From Syntrophaceticus sp050949745 (GTDB lineage Bacteria > Bacillota > DSM-12270 > Thermacetogeniales > Thermacetogeniaceae): DNA of 64,000 bases. Of the stretch, positions 35,902 through 45,110 are shown one piece after another. The notes under the pieces are model-generated. The model made no database searches and was not told the DNA's origin. It was given only the letters and a program-made list of their open reading frames with translations. The DNA is taken from contig JBMNGF010000018.1 in NCBI GenBank assembly GCA_050949745.1, forward strand, positions 1 to 64,000, in the 5' to 3' direction. A program made the position numbers and the translations under genes. The first letter of the stretch is position 1, and the number at the start of each line of letters is the position of its first letter.

Positions 35902-38900
35902 ATGAAGCTTGTAGACATTGTATCTTTCAGAAAGGACCTGTTGTTTAATGGAGCGGTTCAATTAAGCTGGTTTGAAAAGGATAGGCTACAGGCTGAAAAA
36001 GCAGCTGAGCACTTTGTCTTCCATGGTCCGGATTACCATGGAGTTTCTGAGGCTGATATTGAGAGCAGCAGCCACCAACTTGTTGATACTGCAAGTTTTA
36101 CTTTGGAAATTCTTGAACGTATCACAGGTAAAGTTGTCGATGAGCCGTTTAGTTTAGCTATTGCAGGTTATGGAACAGGGAAGTCGCATCTTGCGATTAC
36201 CCTTGCTACATTGTTAAGTAACCCAAAACATGAAGTTGCCAGTAAAATTCTAGATAATATTACTATGGCTGATGCTTCTATTGGCAGGTGTGCCAAGGAA
36301 ATTGTTGCAGAAACATCGGATCGGCCTTTTCTTGTTATTGCCATTAATGGCATGCAGGATTTTGATTTATGTGGTGAGATTATACGACAAGTGCTCTTTG
36401 TTTTGAAGCATAATGGGCTGGATACAACTGTTTTGGAGAACTTGCGCCCGCGTTTTAATTCAGCCATTAATTTTACCGAATCACTCTTCCTGTCTTTGCA
36501 AAAGGATTTTGAAGAGCGCTTTGGAGTTGGATGTGATGCGCGGGATATTATAGAACGTTTGAAGTGTCAGGATGAAGAAACTTTTAAGAATGTGAGCTAT
36601 ATTTATGAGCAGAAAATGGGCTCTCCTATCCATGCGGTTGGTCAGGAGTCAATCCATGACTTTATTCGCATCACCAAAGAAACTTACTGTGGCCCTGGCA
36701 AGCCTTTCTCTGGCATGGTTATTATTTTCGATGAGTTTGGCCGCTATATGGAGTTTGCTGTACAGAGACCCCATATTGCAGGTCCAGGTGCGCTTCAACA
36801 GTTGTTTGAATCTGTACAAGCTAATGGGGATCGGGTATTTTTGCTTTGTTTCATTCAGTATGAGCTAAAGGCTTATATATCCAGAATCGCACCTGAACTA
36901 AGGGATGATCTGAACCGCTATGTTACCCGTTATGATGCTGTTCACAAAGTAAGGCTATCAACTAACTTGGAAACCCTAATGGCAAATTTATTGGAAAAGA
37001 AAAACCCCGAAGAACTTGAGCGTCAGCTTTCGGGCATGGATATGCCTGCTGATTCAATTCAGTTATTTATGAACAGTTGTTTTCCCGATATTAAAAACCA
37101 TGCCCTATGGATGGATGCACACCGATTCAAACAAGTTATTTGCAAGGGATGCTGGCCCCTGCACCCTTTTTCAACCTGGGTGTTATATAAGCTGACATCT
37201 GTCGGAAAGTCTCTTCAACAGCGTTCTGCATTTTCTCTTTTGGCAGATGTCTACGATGTTTATCAGCAAACGGTATTTACACCGGGAAGAACTATTAGGC
37301 CGGTAGATATCTGTGATGAAGCCTTGATCAGTGAATTTCTTGCTTCTGAGCAATATGGGCAACAGGGTGCTACAGCGCACGCTTACATTAGTGTAATGCA
37401 AAAATACCAGCACGAGTTATCACCATCTGGGAAGGCAGTATTAAAAGCTGTACTTTTATCAGCTAAAACCGGAGTTAAGGTTGATTCCAAAGAGGATTCA
37501 TTGCAAGTGTTAGGAATGTTTGCTGGCATTGATATCCAGGATATAGTGGATGCGGTACACATACTTGAATATGAATATGCGGTTTTGGAATGGAACGATT
37601 TGCTACATCAGTATGAAATCGCTGGAGATGCTGTTCCTAGAAGGGCGTTTCTCGGTAGTCTGAAGGCAAAGGTTTCAGAGATCGATTCCCGGAGACGAGC
37701 TGATATTTTCAGCCATAATTACAAAAGATGGTTACAGGTTGAGGCATACCCTACTGATTTTGGTTCCCAAAATGATATTACTACCAGAGAGTGGAATTTT
37801 AATGTATATTTCACAAATGTATCAATGTTAAGTGGCCAGATTGATTATGCCCTGCGCACCTGGCGAGATGCAAAGGGTGTTGATGAGGAAAAGGGGCAGC
37901 TGATTTACTGTTATCTTGGACCTGAGAGCAGGTTGAGTGCTGTTCGAGAAAATACCATACAGGTGATTAAATCAAGTATGGGAAAGAACGATATTGAATG
38001 GGATAAAGGGGCACCTCTGGCTGTAATCTTTCTCGATGATACTGAGGGGACCTTTGGAGATAAGCTAGCTGAATATTGGGTCATACAAGAGCAGATGAGT
38101 GAGGAAGAGTCCAAAAAATACGCCAATTTCATACTTGATAGAAAGAGCAGCTTGGAACAGGAGATGCAGAACTGTTTTTCCGAATTGGAGCGGGCAAGGC
38201 AGATTGTTTTTGCTACTGATAAACCTATTGCTGGGTCACGCATCAAGAATATGCTGACGCAGCTTTTTGATGTTGTTTATCCAAAGAGGATACCTTTTCC
38301 CTTTGATGGTTTCCATACTGCCAGGGGAAATGCTGCCAAAGATAGTCAGGTATTTACCAAGGAATTGTTGTTGGGAAATCTGGATCGGGATTGGATATCC
38401 GCACGAAGTGTACAACAGCGTAATCGAGCCTATGAAGTACTGGACTGCTCATGGGGTGTAATTGGCAACGATGGATCTGTTAGAATGATACCGTCAAATG
38501 ATGCGGTACGCAGTATAATCGAACTTCTGGAATCACAACTAGGAGATGCTGAAACTTCAGATACTAAAAAACCTATGAACATGGGAGAAATAACGCGACT
38601 TCTGTGCTCACCCCCTTATGGTTGCAATATCGCTTCTGCGGGTATGATTTTGGCTTTTTTTATAGGTCGCCGTAAAAATGAGCTTAATTTAATGAAGGAT
38701 AATCAGATGATTAGCTTTGAGAATTGGCTTCAAGAAGCTATGCCCGGTAACTTTTTTGACTTATCAGTACTTGATAATACAGATGTGGTACGAGTTTCAA
38801 AGGAAAGCCTCTCTGAATGGGAGATTCTGTTTGATGAATGGGAGCTGGAGCCTACGTTAAATGGGAAAGTGAGGTTTCGCAATAAAGCACTTGAGTTAAA

Positions 38901-40194
38901 AGAGCGCATTCCGGTACCACAACAATATCATTATAGATATGAGCTCTGTTATAAGAATGCTAATGATGCCCTCCGTATACTAAATGATGTTAATAATAAA
39001 ATAGACTCTGCTTTGGATAAGGTAGAAACCGGCATAGAAAATAAGGATGCTAGTACGATATCCTGGGGAGCTGCAATGCTAAATGATGTATACAACCGAA
39101 TGCAAAATGAAGATAGGAAATGGGCCGAAGAACAAAAGAATGAAGTCGCTGAACAACTTGCACACGCTCGCCTGCATACCCAATGGTATTTCCAAAAGTG
39201 GTTGGAACGCCAGACTGCATACACTATTGAGAGTTTAAGTAAGTTTAAGCATTATATGTTGAAAATTGTGGGAAGCAATTTATCCGAGCTTGGCCTTGAA
39301 GAGGAAAGGGAACTATTGGAAACGCATGTTGATAAAGTAGCTGAGCGAATACAATTTATTGAAGAGCTTAAAAGGACAGCCTCTGATATTGATAAAATGG
39401 TTCGGAATAATAAAATTACTAACTCTACGTCAGTCTCAGAATTAAACGCCTGGTTGGAGCAGGTGAAAGATTTTAGAAAACGATTGGATAATGCAAAGAT
39501 GAGGGCAGATATTGTCCAAGATGACATAGATGTTGCGGCTAGAAAACTAGCTGACTATAATAATGCCTGTCAAAATCAGCTTGAGCTTTATAAGGAAAGG
39601 GCAACTGCTGTTTTTAATATCAATGAGATTAACACTTCTATTGATATAACTAACTGGCAAGGTGAAATTGCATCACTATTATCAGTTTATGATGGCCAAG
39701 AAAGAGATGTAGAAGATTTAAAACTTGTGCAGAAGCAACTTGATTTAATAGAAATGCATTATCGACAGCTTGACAATGAGGCATTGAGTGAAGAAGAGTT
39801 TGGAGCTGCATGCAGGCGATGTAAAGAGGAAAATGATAATGAATTTGCCAATGATGCTCCTCCCCTGGATAATGAGCTAATTTATGATAGCATCAATAAA
39901 GGTATATCTGAGAAGAGGAAACGAATAGCGTCGGAGTGGATGCTGCATAATGTTCCCAAACCAGAAGAAATACTCAAATATAATGCTACATCAGCTATAC
40001 AATACAAATCTCGCCTGCAAAAAATGCCCCTGGTTTTATCCCAAGAGCAAGTCAAAACTGTACGTGAGAGAATCAAAGCCTGTGAGAGACGACTTGATGA
40101 ACTCGAAGTGGAAGGCTTATTAGTAAAATTCAAAGCAATGTCAGAGGAGAATAAAAAGAATTTTCTGAGAAAAATATCTGATTATATTAAATAG
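35902..40194 (+). CDS. Large P-loop ATPase, second copy, with long coiled coil
   Basis: A 1430-residue ATPase. Walker A is AGYGTGKSHLA near residue 87 and Walker B is MVIIFDEFGRYMEF near 272. The rest is helical, with extended coiled-coil-type sequence over roughly residues 1000-1340 rich in Glu, Lys and Leu. Size, early P-loop and long helical tail resemble BrxC/PglY and DUF499-type ATPases of defence loci. The tail also recalls the SMC-like DndD, which is a possible functional parallel since no DndD is otherwise present. ATG 35902 has a G-rich site upstream. A GC hairpin follows (40235-40257). I infer a DNA-engaging motor working with the second DUF4007-like protein. Confidence 0.65.
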   Translation: MKLVDIVSFRKDLLFNGAVQLSWFEKDRLQAEKAAEHFVFHGPDYHGVSEADIESSSHQLVDTASFTLEILERITGKVVDEPFSLAIAGYGTGKSHLAITLATLLSNPKHEVASKILDNITMADASIGRCAKEIVAETSDRPFLVIAINGMQDFDLCGEIIRQVLFVLKHNGLDTTVLENLRPRFNSAINFTESLFLSLQKDFEERFGVGCDARDIIERLKCQDEETFKNVSYIYEQKMGSPIHAVGQESIHDFIRITKETYCGPGKPFSGMVIIFDEFGRYMEFAVQRPHIAGPGALQQLFESVQANGDRVFLLCFIQYELKAYISRIAPELRDDLNRYVTRYDAVHKVRLSTNLETLMANLLEKKNPEELERQLSGMDMPADSIQLFMNSCFPDIKNHALWMDAHRFKQVICKGCWPLHPFSTWVLYKLTSVGKSLQQRSAFSLLADVYDVYQQTVFTPGRTIRPVDICDEALISEFLASEQYGQQGATAHAYISVMQKYQHELSPSGKAVLKAVLLSAKTGVKVDSKEDSLQVLGMFAGIDIQDIVDAVHILEYEYAVLEWNDLLHQYEIAGDAVPRRAFLGSLKAKVSEIDSRRRADIFSHNYKRWLQVEAYPTDFGSQNDITTREWNFNVYFTNVSMLSGQIDYALRTWRDAKGVDEEKGQLIYCYLGPESRLSAVRENTIQVIKSSMGKNDIEWDKGAPLAVIFLDDTEGTFGDKLAEYWVIQEQMSEEESKKYANFILDRKSSLEQEMQNCFSELERARQIVFATDKPIAGSRIKNMLTQLFDVVYPKRIPFPFDGFHTARGNAAKDSQVFTKELLLGNLDRDWISARSVQQRNRAYEVLDCSWGVIGNDGSVRMIPSNDAVRSIIELLESQLGDAETSDTKKPMNMGEITRLLCSPPYGCNIASAGMILAFFIGRRKNELNLMKDNQMISFENWLQEAMPGNFFDLSVLDNTDVVRVSKESLSEWEILFDEWELEPTLNGKVRFRNKALELKERIPVPQQYHYRYELCYKNANDALRILNDVNNKIDSALDKVETGIENKDASTISWGAAMLNDVYNRMQNEDRKWAEEQKNEVAEQLAHARLHTQWYFQKWLERQTAYTIESLSKFKHYMLKIVGSNLSELGLEEERELLETHVDKVAERIQFIEELKRTASDIDKMVRNNKITNSTSVSELNAWLEQVKDFRKRLDNAKMRADIVQDDIDVAARKLADYNNACQNQLELYKERATAVFNINEINTSIDITNWQGEIASLLSVYDGQERDVEDLKLVQKQLDLIEMHYRQLDNEALSEEEFGAACRRCKEENDNEFANDAPPLDNELIYDSINKGISEKRKRIASEWMLHNVPKPEEILKYNATSAIQYKSRLQKMPLVLSQEQVKTVRERIKACERRLDELEVEGLLVKFKAMSEENKKNFLRKISDYIK

Positions 40195-40234
40195 ACTGAG
40201 TTCTAAGGTCTGTTGAAGCCAATCCCCCGCTACT

Positions 40235-40257
40235 CCGGGGATGTGCGTGATCCCCGG
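40235..40257. terminator. GC-rich perfect hairpin after the ATPase gene
   Basis: CCGGGGAT (40235-40242) pairs with ATCCCCGG (40250-40257) around GTGCGTG. There is no T run, so it may be an RNA-processing or stability element rather than a terminator. Confidence 0.4.
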
Positions 40258-40313
40258 GGTGGTATAAGGAGAATAAAAAAGAGCATAGTGCCTTATCTGG
40301 AGGAGGGGGAAGA

Positions 40314-40511
40314 GTGGAGAAGGTTTACAACAAGCTTGTAAGGGATAGGATACCGGAAATTATTCAGGCTTCTGGGAAAAACGCATGTATACGGAAGGCC
40401 GATGAAGCCGAATATAAGCATCTCCTCCGGCAGAAGCTGCTGGAGGAGATAAACGAGTTTATGGAGAGTGGCAGTTCAGAGGAGTTGGCAGATATCAGGT
40501 TTCCAATTTAG
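40314..40511 (+). pseudogene. MazG-like nucleotide pyrophosphohydrolase, C-terminally truncated
   Basis: GTG 40314 (GGAGGAGGGGGAAGA directly upstream) starts a protein opening KVYNKLVRDRIPEIIQASG, the standard start of phosphoribosyl-ATP-pyrophosphatase-like MazG proteins. It continues to EEINEF and EELADI, which hold the first metal ligands (ExxE...ExxD). Intact members run about 100 residues, with a further helix after ELADI. Here an unrelated RFPI and TAG follow at residue 65. The missing helix argues for a non-functional remnant. It sits between the ATPase and the SspE-like gene, so the end of the defence locus may have been rearranged here. Confidence 0.65.
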
Positions 40512-40588
40512 GATGTGCATTGATAATAATTGAAGTGTTTATAAGATTACAGAAAGGGTAGACAGAACTTTCTTCAGGAGGGATCAGC

Positions 40589-43135
40589 ATGAAGGCTCTT
40601 GAGACCAATTATTTAAAACTGATGCAGGGGCCAAAGCAGTTTATTATTCCTATCTATCAACGAACCTATAGTTGGACAATTAAGCAGTGTCAGCAGTTAT
40701 GGGACGATATTGAAAGGGCGGCGGTTAATGATTCTGTTGCCGGTCATTTCATAGGTTCTATTGTCTATATAGAAAAAGGGATTTATTCTGCAAATATTTC
40801 TGCTCCTCCTAAATTGTTGGTAATTGACGGGCAGCAGCGCTTGACAACGCTATCGTTACTCTTAGCGGCTTTTAGTCGTATTATCGATGAGGGAAATGGC
40901 AAGTGTAGGATCAGCCGAAGCAAAATAAACAACTATTATCTATTTAATAGTGAAGAAAGTGGAGAACTGCGCTATAAGTTGATATTAAATAAAAGAGATA
41001 AGTGGACATTGATAAATTTATTGGAAGGTAAAGAGTTGCTCGAGCCTTTTTCAAAGCGCGTTGTTGACAACTATAACTTTTTTCTCGAACGTATCACCAA
41101 ATGTGGGCTTGACCTCGATACCATATACCGCGGCATAGAAAAGTTGATTGTCGTTGATATTGCCCTGGATCGAAATTATGATAACCCCCAACTGATTTTT
41201 GAGAGTTTAAACTCAACGGGACTAGAACTCTCTCAAACCGATCTTATCCGCAATTTTGTCTTGATGGGTTTAGATGCTAATGGTCAAGAGGAAATTTACC
41301 GCGATTACTGGTACCCTATGGAAAAGGTGCTGATTCAGGATGGTGACACTACTCTATTTGACCGCTTTATGCGCGATTATTTAACTGTAAAGATGGGTAA
41401 TATTCCGAAAATCAAAGAGGTTTACGATTGTTTTAAAAGGTTTTATAGTTTTGATGAGAAAAAAACTGCTAAAGAAATAATGGCTGACATGTACCGGTAT
41501 TCTAAGCATTTTACTAAGTTGGTTTTTTTGAAAGAAACTGAACCGGAAATTAATGATGTCCTGAAGGATATTACTGCCCTCAAGACAGATGTATCTTTCC
41601 CCTTTCTTCTAGAAGTTTATGACGATTATGAAAATCAACGATTAGCGCGTCAGGATTTCATTACTATTTTAAGGTTAGTGGAGAGTTATGTTTTTCGCAG
41701 GTCCATTTGCGGTATTCCAACTAATTCGCTTAATAAAACCTTTTCGACACTAATGAAAGAAATTGATAAGGAAAAATATCTAGAAAGCCTTGAAGTAGCA
41801 CTGTTACGCAAAAGGTCGTATAGGAGGTTTCCGCGGAATGATGAATTCATAAGGGAGTTTATGGCTAAAGATGTTTATAATTATCAAAGCCGTAATTATT
41901 TATTAGGTAAGCTTGAAAACTTTGGCCGCAAAGAGAAGATGGTGGTTGGAAATTATACAATTGAACACATCATGCCTCAAAATAATAATTTATCGCTAGA
42001 CTGGCGTAAGGAGCTTGGGGACAACTGGAAAGATATACAGGCAAATTATCTGCACACGATAGGGAATTTAACCCTTACAGGTTATAACTCGGAATTAAGT
42101 GACAGGCCGTTCAATGAAAAACGGGATATGAAGGGTGGTTTTGCTGACAGCCCTCTTCATCTAAACAAAAGCCTAGCTAACTTGGATACTTGGAATGAGG
42201 AAGAGATTAAGAAGCGGGCAGAGGAATTATCAAAAGTAGCTGTAGAGGTTTGGCCTATTCCAGAATATAAAGACATTGAAGACTATAAAATAACAGCAAA
42301 AGAAATGTTGATTAATGTATTCCCAGCAGAAAAAAACCTTATTGCCGCGAAGGAGATCATTCAGGAAATTGCGCGTATTGTAGATTTAGACCAGGCCCAG
42401 CATATTTTGTCGGTCACCTACCGGGATGGTAATATGATATCCGTGAATTTAGGAAATTGGCTGATAATTCGGTTTAAGCGTGTTGGTGATAGCTACGAGA
42501 TTTCTCTTTGCCTTGATTGGAGCTATAGTGAAAGATTTGAAAGTTACTATTTCAGTAAAATAGAAGATTTTTCTGACCGCTGGTCAAGCGGTCGGTGGGT
42601 TAGGCTGGTAACATTCCCATGGAACCATACAATTGAATTAGCTGAACATATCAAAGATTCTTGGGAAAGTGCTATTTTAACAGCCTACCAAGTGTTTAAG
42701 AGCTGGACTGCAAGCAGTTATAAAAAATACAGCCAGGAAGAGTTGGCAGCGCACCTATTCCAGGAAGACTATAAGAATAAACACATCAATTCCATGAGTG
42801 AAGAAACTCTGAGTTTGTTTAATTTGCTTCGCCGGAGAATTCTTAACCTTGATGCATCAGTCCATGAGGAATATAAGAAGGTTTATATTGCTTATAAAAC
42901 AGACACAAACTTTGTTGACATTATACCACTAAAAAAAGAGCTGATTCTTACACTGAATATGCCATTTGATAAAATTTACGATCCGCATAACCTATGCAAG
43001 GACATTTCAAGTGCTGGTCACTGGGGTAATGGGGATGTGGAGTTTCGGGTTTCCACGCCCACACAGCTTGACATGGCAATGTATCTTATTAATCAATCTT
43101 TTGAAAGTCATAGAGATGATGATGCGGAAATATAG
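40589..43135 (+). CDS. SspE/GmrSD-like DUF262-DUF1524-DUF5655 protein
   Basis: An 848-residue protein. DUF262 covers about residues 5-230, with FIIPIYQRTYSW and the nucleotide-binding DGQQRLTTL at 80-88. DUF1524 is an HNH-type nuclease with EHIMPQ at 459-464, and HTIGNLTLTGYNSELSDRPF and FNEKR follow. The last 120 residues fit DUF5655 (MSEETLSLFNLLRRR...VEFRV). The DUF262 plus DUF1524 pair is that of GmrSD, a modification-dependent type IV restriction enzyme, and of SspE, which senses DNA phosphorothioates and nicks DNA. Lying at the end of a sulfur-type locus favours the SspE-like role. ATG 40589 has AGGAGG 7 bases upstream. No defect is visible. Confidence 0.8.
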   Translation: MKALETNYLKLMQGPKQFIIPIYQRTYSWTIKQCQQLWDDIERAAVNDSVAGHFIGSIVYIEKGIYSANISAPPKLLVIDGQQRLTTLSLLLAAFSRIIDEGNGKCRISRSKINNYYLFNSEESGELRYKLILNKRDKWTLINLLEGKELLEPFSKRVVDNYNFFLERITKCGLDLDTIYRGIEKLIVVDIALDRNYDNPQLIFESLNSTGLELSQTDLIRNFVLMGLDANGQEEIYRDYWYPMEKVLIQDGDTTLFDRFMRDYLTVKMGNIPKIKEVYDCFKRFYSFDEKKTAKEIMADMYRYSKHFTKLVFLKETEPEINDVLKDITALKTDVSFPFLLEVYDDYENQRLARQDFITILRLVESYVFRRSICGIPTNSLNKTFSTLMKEIDKEKYLESLEVALLRKRSYRRFPRNDEFIREFMAKDVYNYQSRNYLLGKLENFGRKEKMVVGNYTIEHIMPQNNNLSLDWRKELGDNWKDIQANYLHTIGNLTLTGYNSELSDRPFNEKRDMKGGFADSPLHLNKSLANLDTWNEEEIKKRAEELSKVAVEVWPIPEYKDIEDYKITAKEMLINVFPAEKNLIAAKEIIQEIARIVDLDQAQHILSVTYRDGNMISVNLGNWLIIRFKRVGDSYEISLCLDWSYSERFESYYFSKIEDFSDRWSSGRWVRLVTFPWNHTIELAEHIKDSWESAILTAYQVFKSWTASSYKKYSQEELAAHLFQEDYKNKHINSMSEETLSLFNLLRRRILNLDASVHEEYKKVYIAYKTDTNFVDIIPLKKELILTLNMPFDKIYDPHNLCKDISSAGHWGNGDVEFRVSTPTQLDMAMYLINQSFESHRDDDAEI

Positions 43136-43325
43136 GCGAGCTGAGAATTCTTTAGCCTGTTTATATTTCGACGTCTTGTAATCCGAAACACGATCGAGTT
43201 CCGTAATAAAGCAAACACAGCGGGGACACACCGGTAGAGGAGTTTCTTAAAGACGCGGGGCAGACGCGGTTTACCAAGCCTTAAAAACTGCCGACAGTCA
43301 GAGCCTTTTTGTACAAGGGGGAGGG

Positions 43326-43745
43326 GTGAAATTAATAATCAGCAGGCTTGATTACATTGATATCAGGGAAATATGGCAGCACGAAGCAGCGGACTTTACC
43401 ACCTGGCTGGCTGCTAATATTGATTATTTAAATGATAAGCTGGGGTTTGCTATTAATGTTCTGGAGACAGAGAAACAGATAGGCTCGTTCAATGTGGATA
43501 TCTATTGTGAAGACGAACAATTGGTGTCGCCCTCGATATCCATGTGTATGGGGTTCATCAGACTGGTCAAGCTTTGTACAACCGGTGACTGGGTGCCAGG
43601 TTGTGGGGTGGGTTTGAGAAAAGGCTTATTCTCCTCAGTGTTGATAGCTGACTCCAATGTCCCAGCACGCCGGATTAGCACGGTGTTCTTATTATTATTC
43701 CTTTCATTTCTCAAGAGGCAATGCTATAATAAAGGGCAGATATAA
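43326..43745 (+). pseudogene. DUF4268-like nuclease-associated protein, truncated
   Basis: GTG 43326 with AAGGGGGAG just upstream. The first 62 residues (LDYIDIREIWQHEAADFTTWL, then FNVDIYCED) match the N-terminus of proteins with a PD-(D/E)XK-like domain and DUF4268, common in defence islands. After EDEQLV the sequence turns into unrelated low-complexity protein ending in Leu/Phe-rich tail. The breakpoint is near 43525. The downstream part contains the likely promoter of the ECF operon. It is a remnant, not a working gene. Confidence 0.55.
43702..43730 (+). promoter_or_regulatory. Candidate promoter of the ECF transporter operon
   Basis: TATAAT (43725-43730) lies 17 bases after TTTCAT (43702-43707). 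The -10 is perfect and the -35 is weak. Confidence 0.45.
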
Positions 43746-43788
43746 GCGTTAGGGCTTATACACAATTAAATATATTAATGACAACAAA

Positions 43789-43839
43789 ACCACGGAGGTT
43801 TTATACTTTATCAAAGTATGGCATTTTTGTGGTCTTTTT
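43789..43839 (+). promoter_or_regulatory. Leader hairpin/attenuator before ECF operon
   Basis: ACCAC (43789-43793) pairs with GTGGT (43829-43833), followed by CTTTTT. Inside it ATACTTT (43803-43809) pairs with AAAGTAT (43813-43819). The combination looks like a transcription attenuator in the 5' leader. I cannot match it to a named riboswitch. Confidence 0.45.
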
Positions 43840-43856
43840 ATATTCACAAGAGGGAG

Positions 43857-44405
43857 GTGAATAAGCTGGACTTCAAGCTGAAAGATGTTGTTTATATGGC
43901 TATCACAGCTGCGGCCATGATGGTTGTCAGTTTTTTTACTGTTCCGCTGGTGGTGGCACTCCCTATACCAGGGATCAGAACAATTGTGGTGGCGCCTTTT
44001 TATGGGCTGCTGATAGCTTTGGCGGTTGTGAAGATTAAAAAGGTTGGAACGTGTACTATTGTATCCACCCTTTGTGGGCTGCCGTTAGCTTTTATATCTC
44101 CTGTTATTCTGATGTTTTGTGTCGCCAGCGGGATCACTGCGGATCTGGTTTTCTTTTTGTTGGGAAGGGATGCATTAAACAGGGCAAAGGTCAGTATTGT
44201 CGGGGGTACATACATGGGAACAATGATGGTGTACGGCGAGCTTATGGGCGCTCTTATCTTAAGGGATACACCCATATCAGCAGTGCTGCAGAACCCACTG
44301 GTACTTCTTTTAACCTTTGTGCTTTCCGCGGTGTTAGGTGCTTTGGGCAGTTTGTTGGCTACACGCATATCAAAGGAATTTCGTGGTATTTCCACTGTGG
44401 GGTAG
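43857..44405 (+). CDS. ECF transporter S component (MptD/YkoE-like)
   Basis: A membrane protein of about 182 residues with five or six hydrophobic helices and little soluble sequence. This is the form of a substrate-binding S subunit of an energy-coupling factor transporter. It is followed by T-subunit and A-subunit genes, which confirms the class. The substrate (a vitamin or metal) is not evident. GTG 43857 and CTG 43866 compete as starts. GGGAGGTG ends just before the CTG at a good distance, while the GTG lies within it. ATG 43818, further up, falls inside the leader hairpin and is unlikely. The next gene starts 12 bases after it ends. Confidence 0.7.
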   Translation: MNKLDFKLKDVVYMAITAAAMMVVSFFTVPLVVALPIPGIRTIVVAPFYGLLIALAVVKIKKVGTCTIVSTLCGLPLAFISPVILMFCVASGITADLVFFLLGRDALNRAKVSIVGGTYMGTMMVYGELMGALILRDTPISAVLQNPLVLLLTFVLSAVLGALGSLLATRISKEFRGISTVG

Positions 44406-44417
44406 TGATATAAAGAG

Positions 44418-45110
44418 ATGGTTTTTATTGACGGAAATTCAGGGAATTCATTGGTTAAAGGCATGAATCCCATCATTAAATTTGTCCTTACCATAATTAT
44501 TATTGTTTTTAGTATTTGGACAAACACCCTGACTGGACAAGTTTTAAATCTGGGATTTTTGTTGCTGATGTTTGCTGTCTGGGGCTTACTGCCTGGATTC
44601 ATTAGACTGGTGCCCATCATGCTGCTGTTTTTGATACCGGTATTTTTGATCAGCGTTATCTGCGGCAGCACTCTTCAAGCAGCGGGGGTTTCATCGATCA
44701 GGATTGTTTTCATGTTTTTGTGTTATGTGCTGTTTTGTGGAAGCACCTGCCCCTCTATGCTGACCAGAAGTTTAAACACAGTGGGTGTGTCTTCATATGT
44801 TTCTATCGGCATTCTGATCACTTTACGGTTTATTCCTGTTTTAATGAATGAAATGCAGAAAATCAAGGACTCATTTGATATGCGTTTGAATGGGCAAAAA
44901 AGGGGTTTTAAGGTTTGGTACCGGGGGATGATCATCCCCTTTGTTTTCAGGATGTCCTCCTTGTCAGACAATCTCTCCCTTGCACTGCATATGAAGGGTT
45001 TTGGAACTGCAGCACCCACGGTTTATAAGCCTGTTGGTATTAAGGCGGCTGATCTTATTTTTTTGAGCATCATATCTTTATTTATGGCAGGGGTTAAATG
45101 GATCTATTAA
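44418..45110 (+). CDS. ECF transporter T component (CbiQ/EcfT-like)
   Basis: A 230-residue inner-membrane protein of the CbiQ/EcfT type. A hydrophobic N-terminal half is followed by a cytosolic stretch with the coupling motif MRLNGQKRGF (an A-R-G type coupling helix) and a second one at LHMKGFGTAA, then a final membrane helix. It links the S component to the ATPases. The end overlaps the start of the ATPase gene by 13 bases. The upstream partner with the S component makes an S-T-A operon. Confidence 0.75.
   Translation: MVFIDGNSGNSLVKGMNPIIKFVLTIIIIVFSIWTNTLTGQVLNLGFLLLMFAVWGLLPGFIRLVPIMLLFLIPVFLISVICGSTLQAAGVSSIRIVFMFLCYVLFCGSTCPSMLTRSLNTVGVSSYVSIGILITLRFIPVLMNEMQKIKDSFDMRLNGQKRGFKVWYRGMIIPFVFRMSSLSDNLSLALHMKGFGTAAPTVYKPVGIKAADLIFLSIISLFMAGVKWIY

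Noticed and set aside
18443..40194. Classical BREX or Pgl system
   Set aside because: Large ATPases, a CysH-like gene and a PglW-like NERD kinase are present, but no PglZ alkaline-phosphatase-fold protein, PglX methyltransferase, BrxL or BrxA/B was found.
44000..44671. 223-codon minus-strand frame
   Set aside because: Antisense to the ECF S and T genes, whose sequences are convincing on the plus strand.
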